Assembly (NCBI RefSeq): GCF_001854245.1
Contig: NZ_CP015381.1
Location: 770,001-834,000 of the forward strand
Direction of reading: 5' to 3'
Origin: Desulfococcus multivorans
GTDB taxonomy: Bacteria; Desulfobacterota; Desulfobacteria; Desulfobacterales; Desulfococcaceae
DNA length: 64,000 nt
Part shown: piece after piece, positions 45,563 through 55,795 of the stretch
Numbering within the stretch: position 1 is the stretch's first letter
Layout of the letters: every line of letters begins with the position of its first letter
Position numbers and translations under genes: made by a program
Notes under the pieces: model-generated
The model's database searches: none
What the model was told of the DNA's origin: nothing
The model's input: the letters and a program-made list of their open reading frames with translations, nothing else

Positions 45563-46438
45563 TTATAACGAGTTACTTTTTTTGCGAAAAAACATGATCG
45601 GATGTGTCTGTCTCGATGGATCAAAAAGGAATTTTTCCAAATGAAAGAGCTCTGAGTATGCTGATCGGGCATATTCTTCAGGTATAAATGTTTCACCGTA
45701 AAAATCGGCTGTCATTGCCCCTCCTCCGTTCACACCGTCTCGATTGGAATGCACAAATTCGCCTTGGTCGTAACGCGTGCGAGCATCAGAGAAATCATCA
45801 AACAGATTTGAAAGGGCGGCCAGATATCCTGTATGTCCTTTCCCTTTAAGAGACTTACAGAAGTCAAAAAATGTTCGTCCGCGCGTTGTTAAGGCGACCA
45901 TTCCTCCCGGCACAAGGAGACGACTGAATTCCCGCATCCAACTTTCGCATGCTTTTTCAGATAGATGTGAAAAGACTGAATAACCTATGATAAAGTTAAA
46001 TTTTCTGCTGGATAATTGCGTCGGCGGAAAAGGTTCCGTTACCAGAAAGTTCTCAGTTTGGAAAGTTTTTTTACAGATTTCTATAAAATCTTCTGTGACA
46101 TCGATGCCGTAAATGTTTTTCAAGGGGAGTTCGCGCAAAAAAAAGCGTGCAATTCTTCCCCAGCCCACCCCGAAGTCCAACAGAGTGTGCTTTTTTTGAA
46201 GAGGCATGCCAAGAATTTTGAAATTTTCGATGCAGTCCTGATAAAAAATGAATGCTTCTTTAAGTGTATTGATACCTGATTGGCCTGTGGTATTGGTTTG
46301 TATCTCATCGGAGGGAAAGCCGGGCAACTTGATCCCGTTATAAAATACAGGAGGATTCGAATAGCTCCTGCATACAGCTTCAAACCAATCATCTTGGGTT
46401 AACATCAACTCTCTCCATCGTTTGATAATTTTTTTCAT
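45563..46438 (-). CDS. Class I SAM-dependent methyltransferase
   Basis: A 291-residue small-molecule or sugar methyltransferase. The SAM-binding motif I is 'TLLDFGVGWGRIARFF', followed by 'IYGIDVTEDFIEICKK', 'FNFIIGYSVFSHLSEKA' and 'LVPGGMVALTTRG'. The neighbourhood implies methylation of a polysaccharide component. It lies between the transposase remnant and the epimerase, 160 bp from the latter, and is moderately AT-rich. Confidence 0.8.
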   Translation of the reverse strand: MKKIIKRWRELMLTQDDWFEAVCRSYSNPPVFYNGIKLPGFPSDEIQTNTTGQSGINTLKEAFIFYQDCIENFKILGMPLQKKHTLLDFGVGWGRIARFFLRELPLKNIYGIDVTEDFIEICKKTFQTENFLVTEPFPPTQLSSRKFNFIIGYSVFSHLSEKACESWMREFSRLLVPGGMVALTTRGRTFFDFCKSLKGKGHTGYLAALSNLFDDFSDARTRYDQGEFVHSNRDGVNGGGAMTADFYGETFIPEEYARSAYSELFHLEKFLFDPSRQTHPIMFFRKKSNSL

Positions 46439-46598
46439 ATGTCATTAATATGCTTTCTTGGGTTTCAGAGTGAAAAGTTTTACAAAGAGTTCTTGCGGAT
46501 CGATTCAAAACCGAAAATGTTCTTTCGATTTCGAGTCACATCATGGGTGAGCTCAAATGAATTTTGTTGATGGTCATGATCATCCTGTCATGTTGTAA

Positions 46599-47540
46599 TT
46601 ATTTAAAGAATTCAAAGTTCTGATTGAGCCAGGACGCCGTCATTGCCATGCCTTCATCAATGCTTGTCTCGGGCTTCCAGCCAGTGTGGGCGGAAATTTT
46701 CATGAAATTTAGAACGTTTCTGTTAACGTCGACGGACCTTGCTGCACAATACCTGACAACGGGTTTTATGTTCAGCGTTTTTTTCATGATTTCGATCAAC
46801 TGGTTGATGGATAGGCCGAAGGCCGTGCCGATGTTATAGGTTTCTCCACTTTTGCCGATCATGGCGGCATTCAGAACACCATGAACGGCGTCTGTGATAT
46901 AGATGTAGTCCCTCACGTTCGATCCGTCTCCCCATATCTCTATCAGTTCATTTCGGAGGGCCTTGTACAGCATGGTGGAAATGACGCCTTGACCCCTCAG
47001 GGGATGTTGCCAAGGGCCATAAGGATTGGACAGCCGAACCGTTACATAATCGATACCGTGCAGTTTTTGATAAAGGGCGAAATATTTTTCGATAGCCAAC
47101 TTGACAACACCATAAGAGCAGATGGGATTCGTTGGTTCCGATTCGGTAATCGTTTTGCCGTTGTTCTGGCCGTAGACGGTGCCGCCCGAAGAAAGAAAGA
47201 CCCATCGCAAGTTGCGGATACGGGTTTCTTCAAGGTATCGGATCGTGGTTACAAGGTCACGGCTGACTTCGTCTGCAGCCCCTATTGTAAAGGGCGACGG
47301 CCGAGAGGAACTGATCAGGTGAAAGACCAGGGCGTGATCAAGCTCCTGGAGGAGTTCAGCAGACAGTGTTGCGAAGTCCCCGGTGATAGGCGTTGCCTTT
47401 TGGGGCCAGTGAGGGGTGGTAACCTGATCGAAACAAATCAGTTTATATCCCTTTTGGGCTAGGGCATGTGAAAGGTTGATACCGATAAACCCCGCGGCAC
47501 CGAGAATGACGGCTTTTTTATACGATGTAGGTGGAATCAT
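46599..47540 (-). CDS. NAD-dependent sugar epimerase/dehydratase
   Basis: A 313-residue extended SDR enzyme. The NAD motif 'VILGAAGFIGINLSHAL' is near the N terminus, the catalytic region 'VFLSSGGTVYGQNNG' and Tyr/Lys in 'CSYGVVKLAIEKYF' follow, and 'RLSNPYGPWQHPLRGQG' is typical of GalE/WbpP-like UDP-sugar enzymes. It probably interconverts a nucleotide sugar used for the surface polymer. The start at 47540 has AGGAAGG upstream; it overlaps the end of the preceding giant gene by 23 bp, so translation is probably coupled. Confidence 0.85.
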   Translation of the reverse strand: MIPPTSYKKAVILGAAGFIGINLSHALAQKGYKLICFDQVTTPHWPQKATPITGDFATLSAELLQELDHALVFHLISSSRPSPFTIGAADEVSRDLVTTIRYLEETRIRNLRWVFLSSGGTVYGQNNGKTITESEPTNPICSYGVVKLAIEKYFALYQKLHGIDYVTVRLSNPYGPWQHPLRGQGVISTMLYKALRNELIEIWGDGSNVRDYIYITDAVHGVLNAAMIGKSGETYNIGTAFGLSINQLIEIMKKTLNIKPVVRYCAARSVDVNRNVLNFMKISAHTGWKPETSIDEGMAMTASWLNQNFEFFK

Positions 47541-50500
47541 CACGAAGTCCTTCCTGTTTTTCATCGGGCAACCCGAAATATTTGCGCAAATATTCGATAT
47601 AGGCACGTGACTTGGCGCGTGCTTCCCGGGTGGGTTCGACCAGGGATTGGGCAATTTCCTGCAATCGGCGAACCTCCTGAAGGTGGCGGTGTTTAGCTGC
47701 GGATCCTGTCACGCTGAAGGCGTGCCGGCGATGCAGATTCAAAGGCTTTTGGATGTAACAAACTTTGCCCTGCATCATTACATGAAGGTATACCAACCAA
47801 TCTCCAGCGATCTGGTATTCAAACAATTCTGAGCCGATAGTGTTGAGAGCGTGATCAAGAGCTTTCCTGCGGAAAAGGACGGCACTGACATTCGGGAGGG
47901 TATTTTTGATGCAAAGTGCCTCCCGGATTTCCTCTCGGCCGTCGCGAGTATAATCGGCCCCCCATTTATCCGACACCTCTCGGGTATATTCCAGATAATG
48001 GTCCTTTATTATTTTCCCTTTGGTGTTCATTTGTTTGGACTGACTGAACGCCAGTACCGTCTCGGGCATATGAAAGGCGGGAACCAGTTCGTCGAGGAAG
48101 CTGTCGTTGGATAGATCGTCCGCTTCGGCGATCCACAGCACCTCCCCTCGACATAGCTTGATGCCCTTACACCATTGACGAAAAACCGACCCGGAATTCT
48201 TTTCATTGACGAAGAGACGGGCATCGATATCAATCTCGCTCAGGTATTTTGTAATCACTTCACAACTTCTGTCCGTTGAGGCGTCATCCAGCACGACAAG
48301 CTCATAGATTGGAAAGGTCTGACGGCGAATGCTTTCCAGCCTCTCAATGATGTGGCGTTCGTAATTATAGTTTGGAACGATCACGGAAACACGTGGAAAA
48401 TCATTGAGATGGTGCAGCAGGTCTAACGCATACTGCCGCATTGAGCCGGGACGATGCCGTATGGTCCTGTCCGTCACAGAGAGCAGCTCGGAGATCTTTC
48501 GTGCGAAATCTTTTGGGTCTGGAAAGTCAGCCAGACGGCCGCCTTGTTCAATGATATACCGACCGGCTCCGGTAGTCTCATCAAAAGCCACTACGGGGAT
48601 ACCCGCCTCAGTGGCTTCAAGCACCACATTGGGAAAAGGATCTTCACGAGAGGGCAGCGCATATACTGAGGCGGCGGCATAATAAGCCATGGGCTCTCGG
48701 TCGAATCCGACAAACAGCACTTTTCCCTGAAGTTCGAGCGCATTGATGCGCGATTCAACCTTTTGCATCATTTCAGGTTCACCGTGCCCTACCCAGATAA
48801 AAACGGCATTCGGATGCTTCGGCAATACCTGGGCAGCGATTTCGACGAAGAGATCTGCCCCTTTGCGAGCGTCGGCGTAGGCAATGCTCAAGACGATTTG
48901 ACTATCTTTCGGCAGGCGGTGTTTTTGAAGTATTTCTCGTCGGGCTTCGAGGCGTCGGTTCCTGTATGGGTTTCGTCGGAGCAGTCCCTGGTGGCGGATC
49001 AAGACCTTTTCGGGTTCAACCGGGGCGATCTCGCGGAAACGTTGATGTACCAGTTCCGCCGGGAAAACGATTTTGTCGGCGAGCCTGGAGATTGTATCGG
49101 CGTTGGTTTCCTGGTGCATGTCCCGGATTATTCCCGGTAGTTCGTGAATCAGGCTGAGAACCCGAAAGTCAAGATCTTTCAGCAAAGGGAGGATACTTCC
49201 GCTGACAACTGTGCTGGTTACGGCGTCGTGCATTCCCCCCGCCCGGAGCTCATACAGGAAGCTGTGCACTGCTTTCGGGCCTGCAAGTTCGGCATTCAGT
49301 GTTTGTCCGATGCGGCTGAATTCATCGAGCAACCTGCCGCCTTTAAGTGCCAGAACGGCGACCCTGAATCCATCGATCCTGAGCTGTCGGGCGAGTGACA
49401 GAAGAAGGAACTGCGCACCATGGGGGTGGGCGTCGTGGGTAACGAGCAGGATAGCGTCATTTCGAGTTTCAGCCCCTTCGGTGAGAGCATCCCGGGTGGC
49501 CTGCAGATATGCGTAGCCGTATCGGGCATCAGGCTCCAAATGAGCGCCTTCCGCCCATTCATTCCAAGCGTTGACGAATATCAATCGTTCATCATCTGCG
49601 GCACTTTGAAGTACGGTATCTTGGATAGCGTTTTCCAGCCAGGCCCGGTAAAGTTTCGGTGTGTTGTTGATAAAGACGGTGCTGCGGTTATTCCGGCGCG
49701 CCGTGTTGTCCCATCCTGGGCAAACACTACGAAAGATCTTGTAGCCGGGATGCTGGTATTTTTTGCTGCGTTCTACGAAAACCTGCCAATCATAGATAGT
49801 GCATCCAAAGTTTTTGTCGATCGGGGTGACGCTGCCTGTAACATCAGGTGGTGCAGAATTGTTCGGTGGGAACTCGACGGCGGCATCGAAGCCGTATTTT
49901 GAAGGATCGACCTTTTCAAAGGATTGCGTGTAAGCGAGAAAGAGATCTCCAATGCCGTTTTGGGTACACCAATTTCGCCAGCGTTGGGCCGTTTTCTTTG
50001 CCGACGGAAGGAGACTGGGGCGATAGACCAGCAGTAGCGGTTTGCCGTTGATCCGAATGTAGCGGGGATCTTTCATGTAGCGGGCGACATGTTGGATAAA
50101 GGCGAGGTCGTCTTCCGGTGAGTGCTGTTGCGCAATAAGAATTTCATTTTCCAATCCATCCCATCGGCGAGTCCAGTTCTCGTTGGCCCAGCAGAGACAA
50201 AAGGGCAGGTCGAACCTTTTGTTTGCCAGATAGTTTTTTATGGGCGTTTCAAGCAGACGTTTACCGCCGAACCAATAGAAGTAGAAGCAGAAACCGCCAA
50301 TGCCATACAACTTGGCCAACTCGACCTGACGATGCTGAACAGCAGCATCGAGCAGGTTGTAATATCCCAATTCACCCGGTACATGCGGCTGATGATGGCC
50401 GACAAATTGGGGCTTGGCCGGCTTGACATTGGCCCACTCCGTAAAGCCTTTACCCCACCATTCATCATTTTCCGGAATGGAATGAAATTGCGGCAGATAA

Positions 50501-52053
50501 AAGCATATCAGCTTGACGGATTTGCTCCTTGGCGGCGAGGCTGTAAGCATTGGGACATAATCGCTGCTTATGTTGTCCTTATAACAGGACCGACCCTGCC
50601 CAGACATCGAAGTAATTTGCGGTATAGCCGTGTTTAAAATTCCGTCGTTGAGATTCTGCCAGCGACGATAAGCCTCGGTTCGTCTGAAGAGGAATGGTAA
50701 CCTCTTGAAAATCGAATTCTTGAATTTTTGCTTGCCTTGAGGGGGCAGCAAAGGACTTTCCCAACCCCAATGGGCAATTCTGGAGAGTTTGGTTCGAAAA
50801 AACGGATATGGACGCGTCATCAAATTTTTGCGGAAAAAGCGCAAGGATGAAGTGAGGCGCCAGGAATTACTGTTTAAAATGACGGCTAACTGTCGGTTGA
50901 CCTGTTCCAGTTTTTCCCGTTCAGTTCTTGCCTGATTGCGGCTCTGTTCCAATTGAATGCCTAACTTGCGGGTTTTTTCTCGTTCAGTCTCATATTGTTT
51001 TTCCAGACAATCTCGCTGTCCGGTAATTTGTAATAATTTTCGGCTCAAATCTTCCGTATTGGATTTTTCTTTAGCGGTATTGGATTTCTCTTTAGAAAGA
51101 GTGTCGGTAAGTTTTTCGATTTTCTCAGTGCGTTCGGCGATATTCTGATAAAAACCAATGATTCGGTCTTCAAGGATGTTAACGTAGCCGAAAGCCGGTG
51201 CGTAATCATGCAGGCGTTGCCGGATTCCGAAGAATTTTTCCTGAATAACGGGATCGTCAAAGGTCATTTCCCCATTTGCCAGGTTTAAAGCCAGTTCATA
51301 AGCTCGGGAAACGTCTTTCGGCAATTTGGGGTCAAGTTCCAGATCTTTGATCTGAAAATGCGTATGGCGCAGTTTGGCTTCCAGAAAATCTTTGGCAAAC
51401 TCTTTCAATGCGGTTAAATTTTCTGCGGGAGGATCAAGATTCAGCACATCAGCGATGCGCTGGAGTTCCGTCTGCGGACTTTCCAAGAAAATATCGTAAT
51501 CCACCATGACCCTTGGGCTGCCGCTACTATCTAAAACTGCTGAGACAACATGTTCCAGCCAAAGAAAATAGCTTTTCTCCGGTTCAATCCGGTTCCTTTT
51601 ACTGAGAGACCGGGCTACGCTGATGGGGTTGCGTACGGCAATGACGTATCGAGGGGTACATCCCACCGCTTTGAAGATGTTTTTCCAGAAAGGCAGAAGC
51701 CGCGAAACGCGGGGATCCTTGAAACCGAATCGCGCTGTATTTAAGAACTTCGTCCGCAGGACTTCGACCGCTTCGAGCTTCAATGACCCGGCTGCATCAG
51801 CATGATTCAGGGTCTCCAGAACTTCGGGTGTAAGACCGAGTCTATCATAGGCAGAGCCTAAATGCTCAAGCAGGCTTTCATTTATGCGCAGGCAATCTTT
51901 GTCTTCCCAGAATCCTTTGGGATTGTCTTCTCCCGGAGGATGAAGATTGTTACCCAGTTCGACGCCGAGAAGAGAAATCCCTCGAGTGATGGTGCTCGTA
52001 CCGCTCCGGTGCATGCCCAATACAACAACAATATTCTTTTTGGAATCTTTCAT
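47518..52053 (-). CDS. Giant sulfotransferase-WbsX-GT4-GT2 fusion protein
   Basis: A 1511-residue multidomain enzyme. Residues 1-270 are sulfotransferase-like with P-loop 'VLGMHRSGTSTITRG'. Residues 300-410 form a coiled coil ending 'NSNSWRLTSSLRFF'. Residues about 513-860 are a WbsX/GH99-like domain ('KLICFYLPQFHSIPENDEWW', 'GFTEWANVK', 'NAWNEWAEGAHLEPD'). Residues about 865-1190 are a GT4 glycosyltransferase ('VVLEATEAGIPVVAFD'), and about 1220-1440 a GT2 ('VSVIVPNYNYERHI', 'LWIAEADD'). It should carry several steps of polymer assembly or modification in the cytoplasm. The start overlaps the wzt stop by 4 bp and the stop overlaps the epimerase gene. Confidence 0.85.
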   Translation of the reverse strand: MKDSKKNIVVVLGMHRSGTSTITRGISLLGVELGNNLHPPGEDNPKGFWEDKDCLRINESLLEHLGSAYDRLGLTPEVLETLNHADAAGSLKLEAVEVLRTKFLNTARFGFKDPRVSRLLPFWKNIFKAVGCTPRYVIAVRNPISVARSLSKRNRIEPEKSYFLWLEHVVSAVLDSSGSPRVMVDYDIFLESPQTELQRIADVLNLDPPAENLTALKEFAKDFLEAKLRHTHFQIKDLELDPKLPKDVSRAYELALNLANGEMTFDDPVIQEKFFGIRQRLHDYAPAFGYVNILEDRIIGFYQNIAERTEKIEKLTDTLSKEKSNTAKEKSNTEDLSRKLLQITGQRDCLEKQYETEREKTRKLGIQLEQSRNQARTEREKLEQVNRQLAVILNSNSWRLTSSLRFFRKNLMTRPYPFFRTKLSRIAHWGWESPLLPPQGKQKFKNSIFKRLPFLFRRTEAYRRWQNLNDGILNTAIPQITSMSGQGRSCYKDNISSDYVPMLTASPPRSKSVKLICFYLPQFHSIPENDEWWGKGFTEWANVKPAKPQFVGHHQPHVPGELGYYNLLDAAVQHRQVELAKLYGIGGFCFYFYWFGGKRLLETPIKNYLANKRFDLPFCLCWANENWTRRWDGLENEILIAQQHSPEDDLAFIQHVARYMKDPRYIRINGKPLLLVYRPSLLPSAKKTAQRWRNWCTQNGIGDLFLAYTQSFEKVDPSKYGFDAAVEFPPNNSAPPDVTGSVTPIDKNFGCTIYDWQVFVERSKKYQHPGYKIFRSVCPGWDNTARRNNRSTVFINNTPKLYRAWLENAIQDTVLQSAADDERLIFVNAWNEWAEGAHLEPDARYGYAYLQATRDALTEGAETRNDAILLVTHDAHPHGAQFLLLSLARQLRIDGFRVAVLALKGGRLLDEFSRIGQTLNAELAGPKAVHSFLYELRAGGMHDAVTSTVVSGSILPLLKDLDFRVLSLIHELPGIIRDMHQETNADTISRLADKIVFPAELVHQRFREIAPVEPEKVLIRHQGLLRRNPYRNRRLEARREILQKHRLPKDSQIVLSIAYADARKGADLFVEIAAQVLPKHPNAVFIWVGHGEPEMMQKVESRINALELQGKVLFVGFDREPMAYYAAASVYALPSREDPFPNVVLEATEAGIPVVAFDETTGAGRYIIEQGGRLADFPDPKDFARKISELLSVTDRTIRHRPGSMRQYALDLLHHLNDFPRVSVIVPNYNYERHIIERLESIRRQTFPIYELVVLDDASTDRSCEVITKYLSEIDIDARLFVNEKNSGSVFRQWCKGIKLCRGEVLWIAEADDLSNDSFLDELVPAFHMPETVLAFSQSKQMNTKGKIIKDHYLEYTREVSDKWGADYTRDGREEIREALCIKNTLPNVSAVLFRRKALDHALNTIGSELFEYQIAGDWLVYLHVMMQGKVCYIQKPLNLHRRHAFSVTGSAAKHRHLQEVRRLQEIAQSLVEPTREARAKSRAYIEYLRKYFGLPDEKQEGLRDDSTYIV

Positions 52054-53546
52054 TTCAGTTTTTTGTTTCTCGTCGTGATGGATGAGATATCAAAATTGAC
52101 GATTGCGGTGGCCTCCCGTTCTCTGTAAGGCTGGACTTTGAACATTACGGCATCAATGATTCGGTGCAGATAGGTTTTTTTCGAATCGACACCCGTCAGG
52201 CCTTGAATCCCCGAATTGAAAAAGTAGGTTCCCGGATTCAGTTGGCATCGGAACTTGAAGCTGACCTGAAATTCTTCCCCTGCCATGACGCTGTCAATGT
52301 GCTCAAAAAGACTCGGATGGAGTGCTCCGCCGATTTCTACGCCGCTGATGTTCTTGATCAGCATACCAAATTGTATGCGGCGTGCATTCTGGAAAAATTT
52401 AACTTGATAACAGTATCGATACTCCTGCATGGCGATCAGGATGTTCACCCGTTCTTCATCAAGGGTTTCGATGCGGGGATCAACAATAGCAGCGCCAAGT
52501 TGATCATAGTCGATCCGACTTTGAGATACCAACCCCTCAACGTACTGTGGCTGAATCTCCTTTTTTTCAGACGATGTGTCGGCAGTGGAATCGCTCGGAA
52601 AGTTATCGGGCGAAGCGATCGAAGCGGATTCTGCGGCTTTACGGATTTCCCGGTGCAGTTTTGATATATTTTCCGGGGGAGCGAAAATCAATTTGTGATA
52701 ATGCGTTATGGTTTCTTTGGGTGGGCCGTCGTAAAGGAGTTCCCCGCTGTCGAGCAGAAGCGCGCGGTCGCAAAGCTCAATCACCATTGTCGCAGCGTGC
52801 GATACAAAAAGAATAGTCGTACCTCTTTCGCGGAGCGCCTCGATTCGGGCAAAACATTTTCTGCGAAAGGCTTCATCACCTACAGCCAGAGCTTCATCAA
52901 CAACAAATATTTCCGGTTCCCGCGATACAGACACTGCGAAAGCGAGGCGCATAACCATGCCGCTGGAGTATGTTTTGACCGGTTGATGAATGAAATTCCC
53001 GATATCGGCAAACGATAGAATATCCGGCAATATCTGGTTGATGTGATGGTATGACATTCCCAGAATTTGACCGTAAAAAAATACGTTTTCCAACCCCGTA
53101 AACTGAGGATTGAATCCTGTGCCCAACTCCAGTAATGCCGCGATATTTCCACTTGTGTGGCAAACGCCGCTGGTCGGGGTGAGTGTTCCGCAGATGAGTT
53201 GCAACAATGTGGATTTACCTGAACCGTTGCGACCGACAATCCCCACGGTTTCGCCGCGACGAACCTCGAAGGATATATTTCGTAACGCCCAGAAATCTCT
53301 GTAATACTGTTTCGGGCGCATTCGAACTACCCGTTGAAAACGGGGCATGATGAACTGCTTCAGGCGGGCACTTGGTGCCTTGTAGATCTGGTAACACTTG
53401 CTGAGGTGAGTTGCACGGATTGCAATATCTTTCAGATCCGGCGTCAAGTCCTGTTCGTTAAAAGCTGTTTCTGAAAGGGGCTCATCTCCCCTACCAAGGG
53501 AAATATCTTTTTTTGAAAAAAGCGAAACAAAAGGGCTATACGACAT
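52050..53546 (-). CDS. wzt: O-antigen/polysaccharide ABC exporter ATPase (Wzt)
   Basis: A 498-residue ATPase. The N-terminal ABC domain (about residues 35-270) has Walker A 'GRNGSGKST', signature region 'KTYSSGMVMRLAF' and Walker B 'EIFVVDEALAVGDE'. A linker leads to a C-terminal beta-rich carbohydrate-binding domain (about 355-490, 'VKFFQNARRIQFGMLIKNISGVEIGG') as in Wzt of O8/O9a-type systems, which recognises the terminated chain. ATG at 53546 is preferred over TTG at 53552. It overlaps the wzm end by 11 bp. Confidence 0.9.
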   Translation of the reverse strand: MSYSPFVSLFSKKDISLGRGDEPLSETAFNEQDLTPDLKDIAIRATHLSKCYQIYKAPSARLKQFIMPRFQRVVRMRPKQYYRDFWALRNISFEVRRGETVGIVGRNGSGKSTLLQLICGTLTPTSGVCHTSGNIAALLELGTGFNPQFTGLENVFFYGQILGMSYHHINQILPDILSFADIGNFIHQPVKTYSSGMVMRLAFAVSVSREPEIFVVDEALAVGDEAFRRKCFARIEALRERGTTILFVSHAATMVIELCDRALLLDSGELLYDGPPKETITHYHKLIFAPPENISKLHREIRKAAESASIASPDNFPSDSTADTSSEKKEIQPQYVEGLVSQSRIDYDQLGAAIVDPRIETLDEERVNILIAMQEYRYCYQVKFFQNARRIQFGMLIKNISGVEIGGALHPSLFEHIDSVMAGEEFQVSFKFRCQLNPGTYFFNSGIQGLTGVDSKKTYLHRIIDAVMFKVQPYREREATAIVNFDISSITTRNKKLK

Positions 53547-54366
53547 CGGCAAAACCCTTGCGTGTTTTTTGAAACCAGGCGAATCCGACCCAGGCGAATG
53601 CCACGGCGCCTATCACATAAAGACCCAGACCGATCCAGTTGGGTTGGTGCCCATAGAGAAGCACTTCTCTCACCTGTTCAATGATAAATGCAAGCGGGTT
53701 GAGTCGGATCCAAGGTTGTAAGTTTTCTGGAAGGGCGGTGACAGGATAAAATACTGCCGAGAGAAAAAGCATTGCAGTGGTGAAAATACCGATCGGCTGT
53801 CCCACATCACGGAGGAATGCGCCCAGAGAAGCCAGCATCCAGCTAAAACCCGATACTACAATAATCAGCGGGAAAAGCACCAAAGGCGTCAATAGGACGG
53901 TCCAATGAAGAAAACCATTGAACATCAGAAAGACGAACAGGAGGACAAAAAGGCTGACCAAGGTTTGAAAAAGGGCTGTTCCTATGGCGACAATCGGAAG
54001 GATTTCCAGAGGGAAGACAACTTTTTTGACGTAGTTGACGTTGCTCAGGATTAATGTTGGAGATCGGTTGATCACCTCTGCAAACAATCCATGTACGATC
54101 AATCCGGCAAAAAGCACAACTGCAAACTGAATCTGGCTTTCTTCCCCTTGAGAGCCCCAGCGAGCTTTGAATACCACTGAAAAAACAAAGGTATAGACCA
54201 CCAACATAATCAACGGGTTGAGGAAGGTCCATAGCAGGCCCATAACCGACTCTTTGTAGCGACCCAATACTTCCCGCCGGGTCATTTGAAAAATCAGCTT
54301 GCGATTATCCCGCAAACTTCTCACCAATGCATAAAGCGTAGCAGATTGTGCTGCATGAGGGTTCAC
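53536..54366 (-). CDS. wzm: O-antigen/polysaccharide ABC exporter permease (Wzm)
   Basis: A 276-residue ABC-2 type permease with about six membrane segments. The N-terminal 'LIFQMTRREVLGRYKESVMGLLWTFLNPLIMLVVYTFVF' is the typical start of Wzm/TagG-like channels. It forms the inner-membrane pore that exports the undecaprenyl-linked polymer, with Wzt as its ATPase. The start is GTG at 54366, sharing GTGA with the rfbC stop. Confidence 0.92.
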   Translation of the reverse strand: MNPHAAQSATLYALVRSLRDNRKLIFQMTRREVLGRYKESVMGLLWTFLNPLIMLVVYTFVFSVVFKARWGSQGEESQIQFAVVLFAGLIVHGLFAEVINRSPTLILSNVNYVKKVVFPLEILPIVAIGTALFQTLVSLFVLLFVFLMFNGFLHWTVLLTPLVLFPLIIVVSGFSWMLASLGAFLRDVGQPIGIFTTAMLFLSAVFYPVTALPENLQPWIRLNPLAFIIEQVREVLLYGHQPNWIGLGLYVIGAVAFAWVGFAWFQKTRKGFADVV

Positions 54367-54920
54367 ACAAATACCTCGGCCTGTTTCAGAGGGACTCCCG
54401 CTTTGTCTTTGGATGAAAGCGTCGGTGGGGTTTCAATGGGCCACCGGATGTCGATTTCAGGATCGTTCCAGGCGATGCAGCGCTCGAATTCAGCGGCGTA
54501 ATAGTCCGTGGTTTTGTACAGGAAGTCCGCACTGTCGCTCAGCACCAGAAATCCGTGGGCGAAGCCGGACGGGATCCAGAGTTGGCGATGATTGGATTCC
54601 GTGAGCTCCGTGCCGACCCATTGGCCGAAGAAGGGGGAGGACCTGCGGATGTCCACGGCGACGTCGAACACCGCCCCGGAGACGACCCGCACCAGTTTGC
54701 CCTGGGGCTGTCGGATCTGATAATGCAGTCCTCGCAGGACGCCTCGGCCGGATCGGCTGTGATTGTCCTGTACAAACGCGACCTCCAGGCCGGTGGCCTG
54801 CTGAAAGATTTTCTGGTTGAAACTTTCGAAAAAGAAGCCGCGTTCATCCCCGAATACCCGGGGTTCTATGATCAGAACTTCCCGGATGTCGGCGGCAGGG
54901 GTGACTTTCACAGTGCCCAT
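54363..54920 (-). CDS. rfbC: dTDP-4-dehydrorhamnose 3,5-epimerase
   Basis: A 185-residue cupin-type epimerase, third step in dTDP-L-rhamnose synthesis. Motifs: '[17 protein letters not shown]', '[20 protein letters not shown]' with the catalytic His, '[14 protein letters not shown]' and '[14 protein letters not shown]'. The start at 54920 has AAGAAAGG upstream and overlaps the rfbA end by 13 bp; the longer frame to 55010 is inside rfbA. Confidence 0.95.
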   Translation of the reverse strand: MGTVKVTPAADIREVLIIEPRVFGDERGFFFESFNQKIFQQATGLEVAFVQDNHSRSGRGVLRGLHYQIRQPQGKLVRVVSGAVFDVAVDIRRSSPFFGQWVGTELTESNHRQLWIPSGFAHGFLVLSDSADFLYKTTDYYAAEFERCIAWNDPEIDIRWPIETPPTLSSKDKAGVPLKQAEVFV

Positions 54921-55795
54921 CCTTTCTTCAGCAGGCCGAGGAGGTATTGACCGTACCCGTTTTTGGCCATGGTGTGCGCCAGTTTTTCGATCCGTGCCGC
55001 ATCGATCCATCCCTTGCGCCAGGCGATCTCTTCGGGACAGGACACCATCAGCCCCTGCCGCTTCTGCAGGGTGGAAATGAAGGAAGACGCCTCCTGCAGG
55101 GAGTCGTGGGTGCCGGTATCCAGCCAGGCATACCCCCGCCCCATGATTTCCACGTTGAGCTTTCCCCGTTCCAGGTAGATCCGGTTGACGTCCGTGATCT
55201 CCAGTTCTCCCCGGGCGGACGGCTCCAGGTTGTCGGCGATGTCGACGACCTGATTGTCGTAGAAGTAGAGGCCGGTGACGGCATAGTTTGACCGTGGATT
55301 CGCCGGCTTTTCCTCGATGGACCGCACGCGCAGATCAGCGTCATACTCGACCACCCCGTATCGCTCCGGATCCTGAACATGGTAGGCGAACACGGTGGCG
55401 CCTTGACTCTGGGCCGCCGCCCGTTCCAGCTTCACCGCCAGATCATGGCCGTAGAAAATGTTGTCGCCCAGAATCAGGACGGGATCGTCATTGCCGATGA
55501 AACCACGTCCGATGGTAAAGGCTTGCGCCAGGCCGTCGGGAGAGGGCTGAACCGCATATTGAACATCGATGCCCCATTTTTCGCCGTCGCCGATCATCTC
55601 TCTGAAGCGGGGCGTATCCTGCGGCGTCGAGATGATCAGGATGTCGCGGACCCCTGCCAGCATCAGGGTGCTGAGGGGGTAATAGATCATCGGCTTGTCG
55701 TATACCGGCAGCAGTTGTTTCGATATGGTGAGCGTGATCGGATAGAGCCGCGTGCCGGATCCGCCGGCGAGGATGATGCCTTTGCGCCGGATCAT
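54908..55795 (-). CDS. rfbA: Glucose-1-phosphate thymidylyltransferase
   Basis: A 295-residue nucleotidyltransferase, first step in dTDP-L-rhamnose synthesis (glucose-1-phosphate plus dTTP). Motifs: '[16 protein letters not shown]' at the N terminus, '[16 protein letters not shown]', '[13 protein letters not shown]' and '[14 protein letters not shown]'. It overlaps rfbD by 4 bp (ATGA) and rfbC by 13 bp. Confidence 0.96.
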   Translation of the reverse strand: MIRRKGIILAGGSGTRLYPITLTISKQLLPVYDKPMIYYPLSTLMLAGVRDILIISTPQDTPRFREMIGDGEKWGIDVQYAVQPSPDGLAQAFTIGRGFIGNDDPVLILGDNIFYGHDLAVKLERAAAQSQGATVFAYHVQDPERYGVVEYDADLRVRSIEEKPANPRSNYAVTGLYFYDNQVVDIADNLEPSARGELEITDVNRIYLERGKLNVEIMGRGYAWLDTGTHDSLQEASSFISTLQKRQGLMVSCPEEIAWRKGWIDAARIEKLAHTMAKNGYGQYLLGLLKKGWAL

